Assembly: GCF_034006335.1 (NCBI RefSeq)
Contig: NZ_JAWDIQ010000004.1
Length of the DNA: 61,025 nt
Reading direction: 5' to 3' (one strand)
Origin: Paracerasibacillus soli
Lineage (GTDB): Bacteria; Bacillota; Bacilli; Bacillales; Amphibacillaceae
Shown here: positions 18,743 to 26,135 of the stretch, one piece after another
Numbering within the stretch: the stretch's first letter is position 1
Layout: every line of letters starts with the position of its first letter
Program-made: the position numbers and the translations under genes
Notes under the pieces: generated by a model
Database searches by the model: none
The model's input: only the letters and a program-made list of their open reading frames with translations
What the model was told of the DNA's origin: nothing

Positions 18743-20304
18743 TAGCGATCAATCCTTTCTCTAAGTGTAATGCCACAATTCAAATGAAATCCTATCTCAT
18801 TAGGTGAATATACGATTATCTTTTTTACAATGCCTTGAAAAGATTCTTCATCAAATGCATCTATGAATTTTCCTTGCTTAAAATATTTAATGAGCCGCTT
18901 CACTTCACTTAGCTGATTTGAACCGTCATTGATTAAATACAGTAACTGCTCTCTTTCTTCTTTTAACTTCATGTGTCTTTGGGACAGTTCGATTTTCCGT
19001 TCATTAAAAATTGCTGGTTCCAAAAACCCTTTTGTCATTAATTGAATTAATGTATTTAGCTCTTCTTTTGTAACTTCGAGTTGTTCTTCTATCTCGGTGA
19101 CTTTTTGATAGTTTTCATCTTGGTTTGAAGTTTCTAGTTCTTTGGATAGTGGGACTAATACATAACTATATCCATACTTTAATTTATTCATCATCGTAAT
19201 AAAGGCTTGATGAATACGTTCTTCTTTTATAAAAAGCATCGAACATTCATCTCTGTTTTTGATATGTGTAGAACAGCACCAGGCAATATATTTTTTATGA
19301 GTTGAAGTGTGAGTTCTTCTTTTAAAGGTATCGCCACACTCTGCGCATTCAATCTTTCCTGAAAATGGATAGCGATTTAAATATTTTCTGCTTCCTACTG
19401 CTACATTCTTCTGACTTGCTTGGTATTCAATCATCTGATTGGCCGCTTCAAAATCAGCATGTGTGATAATCGCTTCATGATGATTTTCAATTAAGTATTG
19501 ATCCAGTTCACCTTGATTTACTTTTCGGTTAAAATGCTCATCCGTAAAAGTCTTTTGAAGTAGCACATCTCCAGTGTATTTTTCGTTCTTAACTATTCCG
19601 CGAATCGTGCTTCCCGTCCAATTGCCATTTCGCTTTGTTGGAACCCCTTCTTCGTTTAACTGCCTGGCAATTCGTTCTGTTCCCACTCCTTTAAGCACAC
19701 TATTGAATATCCGCTTGACCACTTGTGCTTGTTCTTCATTTACAATTACTTGTTCATCGATATAATCATAACCGTATGGTGGATACGATAATTTATAGGT
19801 CCCACGTTTGAATCGTTGTCTAATCGACCATTTACTGTTCTCTGATAAAGATACGGACTCATTCTCAGCAAGGCTACTTAAGATTGAAAGCATGAGTTCA
19901 CTTTCCATCGAATTCGTATTGATGTTTTCTTTTTCAAAAAATATGTGCACACCTAAGTCCATCAACTTTCTAACCAGTTCCAAGCAGTCAATTGTGTTTC
20001 TCGCAAATCGACTAATAGATTTTGTTAAAATGAGGTCAATCTTTCCTTTTTCACAATCAGATATTAAGCGAAGCAATTCTGGCCGTCTATCCTTTTTCGT
20101 TCCTGTAATACCTTCATCACTATAAATATCAACTAGCTGCCATTCATCATTATTTTCAATTAAAGTTTTGTAGTGTCGTCTTTGCGCTTCTAAGCTAATC
20201 AGCTGTTCCTCGTTTGATGTCGATACCCGTATATATGCAGCGACCTTTTGTTTCGGTTTTACTACTGAAAATGTTGTCATATCAAGTGTTGTTATCTTTC
20301 TCAT
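18742..20304 (-). CDS. Large serine recombinase 1 (intact)
   Basis: 520 residues from the ATG at 20304, chosen because AGGAGGGTGAG lies just upstream. The resolvase domain has the catalytic serine in VAAYIRVSTSNEEQ and the LTKSISRFARNTIDCLEL helix. The Recombinase domain follows (GIVKNEKYTGDVLLQKTF), then a zinc ribbon (CAECGDTFKRRT, WCCSTH, DEC) and a coiled coil. The family integrates or excises DNA with directionality. It is fully intact although neighbours are not. It is probably the integrase of the element, with the att site close by. Confidence 0.9.
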   Translation of the reverse strand: MRKITTLDMTTFSVVKPKQKVAAYIRVSTSNEEQLISLEAQRRHYKTLIENNDEWQLVDIYSDEGITGTKKDRRPELLRLISDCEKGKIDLILTKSISRFARNTIDCLELVRKLMDLGVHIFFEKENINTNSMESELMLSILSSLAENESVSLSENSKWSIRQRFKRGTYKLSYPPYGYDYIDEQVIVNEEQAQVVKRIFNSVLKGVGTERIARQLNEEGVPTKRNGNWTGSTIRGIVKNEKYTGDVLLQKTFTDEHFNRKVNQGELDQYLIENHHEAIITHADFEAANQMIEYQASQKNVAVGSRKYLNRYPFSGKIECAECGDTFKRRTHTSTHKKYIAWCCSTHIKNRDECSMLFIKEERIHQAFITMMNKLKYGYSYVLVPLSKELETSNQDENYQKVTEIEEQLEVTKEELNTLIQLMTKGFLEPAIFNERKIELSQRHMKLKEEREQLLYLINDGSNQLSEVKRLIKYFKQGKFIDAFDEESFQGIVKKIIVYSPNEIGFHLNCGITLRERIDR

Positions 20305-20357
20305 CCACTCACCCTCCTTTCTTGTACGTGACATATTAGCGTCAGAACACTGTTATA

Positions 20358-20585
20358 TCAAGGTTTATCGCACATTAAAGGACCTAATAATGGATTGAAT
20401 TTTTGACGATTTAATTTACTTATTTGATCGAATTCTTCCTGAGAAATGAGTTCTTTTTCGCGTAGTTTCATGAGCATTTTTTCAGCAAGATGAAAATGAA
20501 GTTCATTTTGAAGTTGTTCTTCAGTTGGTTTTGATGGTTTATGATTTGGTGTTTGATGCTCAGATGAGAGTTGTGTCATTCGCAT
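20358..20585 (-). CDS. SHOCT-like small protein of the recombinase operon
   Basis: 75 residues. The C-terminal half (MLMKLREKELISQEEFDQISK) matches the short SHOCT helix-pair often found at protein C-termini and in small prophage proteins. It has a strong ribosome site (TAGGAGGAAAACC) and lies 54 bp upstream of the recombinase 1 start, so it probably begins the operon. Its leader contains the gcga-N13-ttcgaaccc element. Function unknown. Confidence 0.65.
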   Translation of the reverse strand: MRMTQLSSEHQTPNHKPSKPTEEQLQNELHFHLAEKMLMKLREKELISQEEFDQISKLNRQKFNPLLGPLMCDKP

Positions 20586-20611
20586 ATGGTTTTCCTCCTA
20601 AATAGTCTTCT

Positions 20612-20645
20612 ACCTATATGCGATAAAAAGATAGGATTCGAACCC
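20612..20645 (-). promoter_or_regulatory. gcga-N13-ttcgaaccc element upstream of the recombinase operon
   Basis: acctatatgcga at 20612-20623 and attcgaaccc at 20636-20645, with the same spacing as at 54627-54660, where both flanking strings are identical. On the minus strand it reads GGGTTCGAAT, then a T-run, then TCGCATATAGGT, 27 bp before the SHOCT-like ATG. Confidence 0.65.
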
Positions 20646-20672
20646 TTGTTTCTGTAATATGTTGATTAATAG

Positions 20673-20702
20673 TTGATATGTAATTGAAGTTCTAGATATA
20701 AT
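20673..20702 (+). promoter_or_regulatory. Promoter of the plus-strand methyltransferase cassette
   Basis: TTGATA (20673-20678), 18-bp spacer, TATAAT (20697-20702). The ACGGG hairpin begins 12 bp after the -10 box, so it would form at the 5' end of the transcript. Confidence 0.7.
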
Positions 20703-20714
20703 GAAAGTAGATTA

Positions 20715-20749
20715 TTCAACAAACGGGCCAAATGATTGTTGAGAAGAAC
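20715..20749 (+). repeat. ACGGG-loop hairpin motif, copy 1
   Basis: TCAACAA / TTGTTGA perfect 7-bp arms around a loop beginning ACGGGCC, followed by GAAGAAC. It is related to copies at 21597-21627, 40381-40412 and 41411-41442: the loop is conserved while the arm sequence differs. Confidence 0.6.
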
Positions 20750-20808
20750 TTAAACTAAAACAGATATGTTAAGAAGGTTAGTTTCTTTACTATTGGGGGA
20801 GAAAAATA

Positions 20809-21590
20809 ATGGATTTAATAAAACATAATAGTGATGCTTGGGATAAGAAAGTTGATGAAGGTTCTAGATATACTCAACGAGTGAGTAGTGAAACTATTGA
20901 AAAAAGCAAAACTGGTAAATGGGAGATTTCTGTTACAACAGAAAAGTCAGTACCAAGAGATTGGTTTCCAGAAGTTATAGATGGATTAAAGATATTATGC
21001 TTGGCATCTGGTGGTGGTCAACAAGGACCTATTTTGGCTGCTGCTGGAGCAGATGTAACCGTTACCGATATTTCTAAAAAGCAATTAGAACAAGATGAAA
21101 TCGTGGCAGAACGTGATGGATTAACTTTAAGAACGGTACAGGGTGATATGTCAGACCTAAGTGATTTGGGGATGAATATTTTGATGTTGTTGTTAATCCA
21201 GTTTCCAATTTGTTTGTCAAGGACGTTAAACCTGTATGGAATGAAATATCGAGGGTATTAAAAAATAAAGGTATTTTAATTGCTGGATTTACTAATCCAT
21301 TACTATGGATTTTTGATGATAATCAGGAAAGAAAAGGCATCCTTGATGTTAAAAATTCCATACCTTCATCGACATTAGATTATTTGCCCAAGGATGAAAT
21401 TCAAGATTATATCAAATCAAACAACACCATAGAATATGCTCATACTTTAGAAGACCAAATCCAAGGGCAGATTGATGCTGGCTTTGTGATTTCAGGTTTT
21501 TATGAAGATGATTTTGGCGGCACAAGAATTTTAGATAAGTACATTAAAACATTTATTGCTACAAGAGCAATAAAACTAAAGAATATTTGA
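20809..21590 (+). CDS. Class I SAM-dependent methyltransferase (frameshifted)
   Basis: Segments 20809-21180 and 21210-21590 form about 260 residues after one base is restored near 21175. It shows the SAM motif GLKILCLASGGGQQGPILAAAGA, the acidic loop VTVTDISKKQLEQD, and a Methyltransf_11-like VVNPVSNLF. The ATG has a good site (TTGGGGGAGAAAAATA). It is the only plus-strand gene between 6.6 and 59.8 kb, with its own promoter, its own terminator and flanking ACGGG hairpins, so it is an inserted cargo gene. The substrate is unknown. Confidence 0.75.
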
Positions 21591-21596
21591 AGCTGT

Positions 21597-21627
21597 GTTC
21601 CATTAACGGGCGCGATTGTGGAAGAAC
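21597..21627 (+). repeat. ACGGG-loop hairpin motif, copy 2
   Basis: TTCCA / TGGAA arms around TTAACGGGCGCGATTG, then GAAGAAC. It lies 7 bp after the methyltransferase stop. It shares ACGGG-Y-GCGATTGTGGAA with copy 3 beside aadD. Confidence 0.6.
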
Positions 21628-21644
21628 AAATAGTCATTTAAGTT

Positions 21645-21681
21645 ACAACCGAAGAGTTTAACTACTCCTCGGTTGTTTTTA
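21645..21681 (+). terminator. Terminator between methyltransferase and amidase (convergent)
   Basis: Stem ACAACCGA-GAGT / ACT-CTC-TCGGTTGT followed by TTTTTATTTATT on the plus strand. The leftward amidase stop is at 21683, so the hairpin may also act for the phage late transcript, though less well because that side lacks a T-run. Confidence 0.7.
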
Positions 21682-21682
21682 T

Positions 21683-22389
21683 TTATTCATACTTCACAAA
21701 CGCATCTTTAAAGCCAGCTTTCTTTGCTTTTTCTAGTTGCTTATCTGCATTCTTTTTAGCACTATACGCACCAATCTGAACACGATATAATTTCTTACCG
21801 CCAGTTGATGGCTTAGACGTTGACGTACCTTTCGCTAATTCCTTCTTCACATCTGCCCGAAACGTATCCATTGACTTACCATGCTTTGAAAACCAATGAC
21901 GTGGATCCCCATGGTTACTCGCAATTTTCTTTTGATAGCCTTCATAATGACCGATAATATTTTTCTCGGTTAACTTGTATTGTTTACAAAGATAAGCAGC
22001 AAGTTCAACCGCTTCTTTATAAACTTTATTAAAGTATGTTTTATCGGTTAAATTATCTTCACAGATTTCAAAACCAATATGTGTATTGTTCGCATCACCG
22101 CCCGCATGCCATCCACGATGATTCCAAGGTAATGTTTGGTAAGTTGCAATCGATCCATCCTTTAACTTTCCGATAAAAGCATGAACACACACTTGTCTGC
22201 CATCAGGACGTGGCTGGTTCCAGTGGTTGTTGTATTGATTCTTTCCTAACAAACCATCGTTGGGCCAACGTAACGTTTTAAATTCGGATTGTTTGCCCCT
22301 GTGCTATGGACCATAATTCCCTTTGGTGTGATTTTCCTTCCAGCTTTGTAACATTCATTCTTCGTTAAATATAATTGTTTTAAATTCAT
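21683..22389 (-). CDS. Phage endolysin: N-acetylmuramoyl-L-alanine amidase with SPOR domain (one frameshift)
   Basis: About 235 residues from the ATG at 22389 after restoring one base near 22262. The Amidase_2 domain shows the zinc-site pieces IMVHSTGANNP and HYEG and the conserved HIGFEICED. The C-terminal SPOR repeat is KLYRVQIGAYSAKKNADKQL. It cleaves the amide bond between muramic acid and the stem peptide; the SPOR domain binds denuded glycan. Its ATG overlaps the holin stop, forming the lysis cassette. Confidence 0.85.
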
Positions 22390-22795
22390 TGTTCATTTCC
22401 TCCCTTATTGTGTAACTGAGCAAGTGCATTTTTCAACTTCTCAGGTATTGGTAAACCCAAGTGTGAAGCATTTTCTAACATGGAAATTCCTTCATTCGAG
22501 CAATAAAAAAGATGACTGCTGTTCTAAGAACGCTGCCATCCCCTATTAAATGTGTGTCAATCATATGCCCGACACCTACCAGTATAAAAATTAATACCTT
22601 CTTAAATATCCCTCGGTAACCAATCTCACTAGATAGTTCCTTATCAACAATTGCACACATAATTCCAGTGATATAATCAGCAACAACCAATATGATCAAT
22701 GCATACAAAAAGCCATCTAACCCTCCTAAAAACCAACCAATAAATCCACCTAGTGCTGTAACGATGATTTGTATCCAGTTCCATATATCCTTCAT
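22386..22795 (-). CDS. Phage holin, holin_4 (TcdE/CcmD-like) family (one frameshift)
   Basis: About 136 residues when a base is restored in the T-run near 22500. Two or three hydrophobic segments are visible (IVTALGGFIGWFLGGLDGFLYALIIL in part, and KKVLIFILVGVGHMID), with the family pattern ADYITGIMCAIVDKELSS between them. It forms membrane holes that release the amidase. It overlaps the GH18 tail protein stop by 4 bp and the amidase start. Confidence 0.85.
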
Positions 22796-25344
22796 AGAAA
22801 GTTTCCCCCTTCAATTTTAAAAACCTCTATATAAAAAGGGTGACCACATTTTGTAGACACCCTTGAATTATTCATATTTGTTTGGGTAATGCTTCCCACA
22901 CTCGCATATCTTCCTGCCCTAATGACCAAATGGCAATCCCTCGTAATTTCCACCTGTAAGCTGCCATCATTTGCCCAATAAACCAAGCTATCAACATCTT
23001 GATAATAAAGAATTGAAAAACCATCCGCATCTCCTAAAAATAAACGTGATATCCAAAGGTTAATGTCCTTTGGTTTTATTTTGACGGTATAATCATTTCC
23101 CGCAATTAGTGGTAATTCTTGTGAGTGGAAGAAATCATAGTCCATTGATATATCATCACTTCTTGTGCTTATCTCTTCTACATCATTATTTACTTTAAAG
23201 ACTTGGAACTCATTATCCCAGGTAACTCCTGTTCTTGGTATTCTTCCAAATTCTACTGTGTTTCCATTTGGAAAAGTTATATCTACACTTTCATATGGTT
23301 CGTATGTCCATGCATCTCCTAAACGAAGTAAGTCAGATATCATGCGGTTATCTGAACGAATTCCTGCATAGCCTCCACTGAAATCATTTATATCCACTTT
23401 AAATCTGAATGTGTTTGCTGCCCCGGAATACACCCTGACAGAATTATTACGAATTCGCATTTCAATCGTGTACAGATTAGGAGCAGTTCGTAAATTAGCG
23501 TTTGATGTTCGTTCAATTTGAACATTATAACTACCCAGTAATGAATTACTTTTATACAACTCTAGACGTTGAGAAGTATAATTTAAACAGCAAAACAAAT
23601 CTCCACAAAAAACTCCTGCTCTCCCACTTCCGTTTTGTGGGAATCCAATTCTTGCTCTAATGTGTATATCTTTAAAATCTGAATATCTCCATGTCAATTC
23701 ACCTTTTCCATCAAGCTGTGCATAAGGACGTGGATTGTTAAAATCATCTTTTTTCCATACTTCCCATTCACCGCTTAGGGTTGTCCAATAATTGCTAGGT
23801 AGCGGATTTTCATCCCTGAAGTCTTCGTACCAAATAAGGGCTGAGTTCTGTTTTCTTCTCAATACTTCGGTCGTTAATTTAAATGCCCGGTCAGGTTCTA
23901 CCATTTTACCATTTACCCCTTTAAATTTTCGCGGGGCAAGTAAAAATTCTGCTTCACCCGCGCTAGATGATTGCCTGAAGTCTGAGCAGACCCTAAAACC
24001 ATAAAACTGTACACCAGGTATTCCTGCTTTAACTTTGATGGTATGTGCACCTGCTGTTAAGGATATATTCTTCTTTAACGTTAACCAACAAGTTGTTCTC
24101 CAATAAGGCCACCATAGCCTACTCTCTTTAATTGTTGTTTCATCATTATCAATTGATATCTTAATAGAATTCTTATCCCAAAATGGAAAACCAATTCTTA
24201 CTGCAATGTCATAAGTTCCACTAGATTGTAATGTGAAATTATATATCGTTTCACCGTTTTCACCGAGAGTAACCATCTGAGAAGAATCAGTTACAATTCC
24301 CGCATGACTATCATAATTACTGCCTTGACGGTCAATATATATATTTCCAAACTCCGTCTTTTGTTGTTTACTATACGCTGTTAAAAAGCTTCTTCGGTTA
24401 TAATCTTCTGCAATTAATGGATTGGTTCTCGTAACTGCATCTGGACCTTCCATGTAATCATAGACATGTGGCAATGCCCATGGGACTTTATCGTAATCAT
24501 CCCAATAAGCAATGATAGGAATCATCGGTTGCGGTGGTGCATCATTTGTAAAGTTATAACCACCTGTCATCCAAAGTTGTGCAGCATAATAGGTGTTGGA
24601 CGTACCACGATAAACCCTATTTAAATTCTGAGGAGTATCATCAATTCGCCAGTTCCAACCGTAACCTGGAAGACCTAAGAATATCTTCTTTGGAGACATG
24701 ACGCTTGTTGCATAATTATAAATACCTTCCAACCAATCTCGCGGGGAAACAGGACCAGGAGCGGAACCCGCCCAAGCCATCCCATAACTCATAATCGCAG
24801 CCGTATCACAATAAGGATCTAAGTCTTCATAAACACACCAGTTTTCTCCACCAACAGAACCTTGAACCCCTGTCATCCCAGGTAAGCAAATATTGACAAG
24901 CTTTGATGAATCGTACTGTTTTACAGTTTGATAAATATCTTTAAATAAAAGGTTCGCAGCATCTTTATTTTCATAACCACCACCACGTTCCAAATCAATA
25001 TCAACACCATCACACCATGGATACTTATTCATGATTCGAACGATTTCAGATAAAAACTTATCCTTTGCACCATTTGTGTTATTTCTGATTGCTGTAAATA
25101 TAGATGCCGTTCCATGATTCATGATTGTTAGCAGCCACTTTATATGAGGCCATTTATTAATATACGGCATCATGCTCGATATACTTGTCCCTGTTTCTTT
25201 AATAGTACCTGTAATATCTACCTCAAATGTAAATATACCTACCGTATCAAGCCTATCCCCGTATTTGTTTAAAGCCTCATACATTCTTGCGTTTCCCATG
25301 AAACTCCACACCATTGTCTTTTTGCCTTCTAGATATTGACTCAT
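22792..25344 (-). CDS. Tail-associated glycoside hydrolase family 18 protein
   Basis: 850 residues, intact. The first 330 residues are a GH18 barrel with the catalytic DxxDxDxE motif in CDGVDIDLERGG (around residue 116) and later YGMAWAG and GLPGYGW strands. The rest is beta-rich and probably carbohydrate-binding (TYDIAVRIGFPFW, GRAGVFCGDLF). GH18 enzymes hydrolyse beta-1,4 linkages of chitin or peptidoglycan-type glycans. Position directly before the holin suggests a tail tip or fibre component that attacks cell-surface glycan. It overlaps the preceding tail gene by 4 bp. Confidence 0.85.
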   Translation of the reverse strand: MSQYLEGKKTMVWSFMGNARMYEALNKYGDRLDTVGIFTFEVDITGTIKETGTSISSMMPYINKWPHIKWLLTIMNHGTASIFTAIRNNTNGAKDKFLSEIVRIMNKYPWCDGVDIDLERGGGYENKDAANLLFKDIYQTVKQYDSSKLVNICLPGMTGVQGSVGGENWCVYEDLDPYCDTAAIMSYGMAWAGSAPGPVSPRDWLEGIYNYATSVMSPKKIFLGLPGYGWNWRIDDTPQNLNRVYRGTSNTYYAAQLWMTGGYNFTNDAPPQPMIPIIAYWDDYDKVPWALPHVYDYMEGPDAVTRTNPLIAEDYNRRSFLTAYSKQQKTEFGNIYIDRQGSNYDSHAGIVTDSSQMVTLGENGETIYNFTLQSSGTYDIAVRIGFPFWDKNSIKISIDNDETTIKESRLWWPYWRTTCWLTLKKNISLTAGAHTIKVKAGIPGVQFYGFRVCSDFRQSSSAGEAEFLLAPRKFKGVNGKMVEPDRAFKLTTEVLRRKQNSALIWYEDFRDENPLPSNYWTTLSGEWEVWKKDDFNNPRPYAQLDGKGELTWRYSDFKDIHIRARIGFPQNGSGRAGVFCGDLFCCLNYTSQRLELYKSNSLLGSYNVQIERTSNANLRTAPNLYTIEMRIRNNSVRVYSGAANTFRFKVDINDFSGGYAGIRSDNRMISDLLRLGDAWTYEPYESVDITFPNGNTVEFGRIPRTGVTWDNEFQVFKVNNDVEEISTRSDDISMDYDFFHSQELPLIAGNDYTVKIKPKDINLWISRLFLGDADGFSILYYQDVDSLVYWANDGSLQVEITRDCHLVIRAGRYASVGSITQTNMNNSRVSTKCGHPFYIEVFKIEGGNFL

Positions 25345-25922
25345 TGCTTGCCACTTCCTTCTTGCATTTCCTGGAATTCAAATAAAACTCGTGCTGCTTT
25401 TCCTTCTTCGAGTTCTACAATGTGCTTACTATCAGATGCTGCGGTATATTGATAAAACCCTTCTTTTTCTGTTTTGGATTGATTTCGCAACGCTTGTCTA
25501 CTTGAAGCCAATAATGAAAATGTATCATCTGGATTTGCTACAGCTTTAAATTTCATCCTGTGCGAGCCATACCCTTGCGAAAGTTTAATACTTCCTGCTT
25601 TCATTGATTGTAGGGGTGTGATATGACAATCCAGTCCTGCAGATGTTGTTCCCATAATTAAATATGACAATCGTTTCTTTACTTCTAACCACTCCATTAT
25701 AGAAACGAACTGGAGAACCCCGCTTTCTTCTCTATATTTTTCAAGTGAGGTTTCTGTGTTTAAGACATATCCCGTTAGCTTATCGCCTTCTTGAAGTTGT
25801 ATATCTGTATAATAAATCGTCCCCGTACAGTCTGTAACGAACAATTTCAAAGTTACATTTACGACTCTTTTATCTTCTTTCACACGTATTGTTTCACTAA
25901 ACCTCGTAAACTGTATCGTCAT
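25341..25922 (-). CDS. Tail protein, beta-rich (unknown)
   Basis: 193 residues. The N-terminal 60 residues (VNVTLKLFVTDCTGTIYYTD) are clearly related to the small protein encoded immediately upstream (25931-26124). The rest (VLQFVSIMEWLEVKKRLSYLIMG) is unique. It lies between the tail fibre and the GH18 protein, so it is probably an accessory tail-tip component. No catalytic motif is visible. Confidence 0.6.
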   Translation of the reverse strand: MTIQFTRFSETIRVKEDKRVVNVTLKLFVTDCTGTIYYTDIQLQEGDKLTGYVLNTETSLEKYREESGVLQFVSIMEWLEVKKRLSYLIMGTTSAGLDCHITPLQSMKAGSIKLSQGYGSHRMKFKAVANPDDTFSLLASSRQALRNQSKTEKEGFYQYTAASDSKHIVELEEGKAARVLFEFQEMQEGSGKQ

Positions 25923-25930
25923 TTAATCAC

Positions 25931-26124
25931 CTAACCATCAAGAGTCCACTTTATTTCTGATACATGCCCAACCCACCCAGTAGCGATTGAGCCACCTTGC
26001 AAAAGAATATCTGTAAAATACACTGTCCCAGTGCAATCTTTTACAAATAATCGAATTGTTAATTTCTTAATTTTCCAGATCCTTTTGGAGTAATTGCATG
26101 TGCAGTTTGAGTTAAAAAAACCAT
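25931..26124 (-). CDS. Small tail protein, paralogue of next gene (frameshifted)
   Basis: About 64 residues after restoring one base near 26070: MVFLTQTAHAITPKGSGKLR, then LTIRLFVKDCTGTVYFTD, then ATGWVGHVSEIKWTLDG. It repeats the VKDCTGTVYFTDI block of the 193-residue neighbour. It has an AGAGGTG ribosome site and starts 12 bp after the fibre stop. A tandem duplicate of a tail module is likely. Confidence 0.55.
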
Positions 26125-26135
26125 TTCAAACACCT

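Noticed and set aside
20618..20645. tRNA T-arm-like GGTTCGAATCC, suggesting a tRNA or tRNA-derived att site
   Set aside because: No acceptor stem, anticodon arm or CCA can be built at any of the copies; the conserved spacing to TCGC instead defines a different element.
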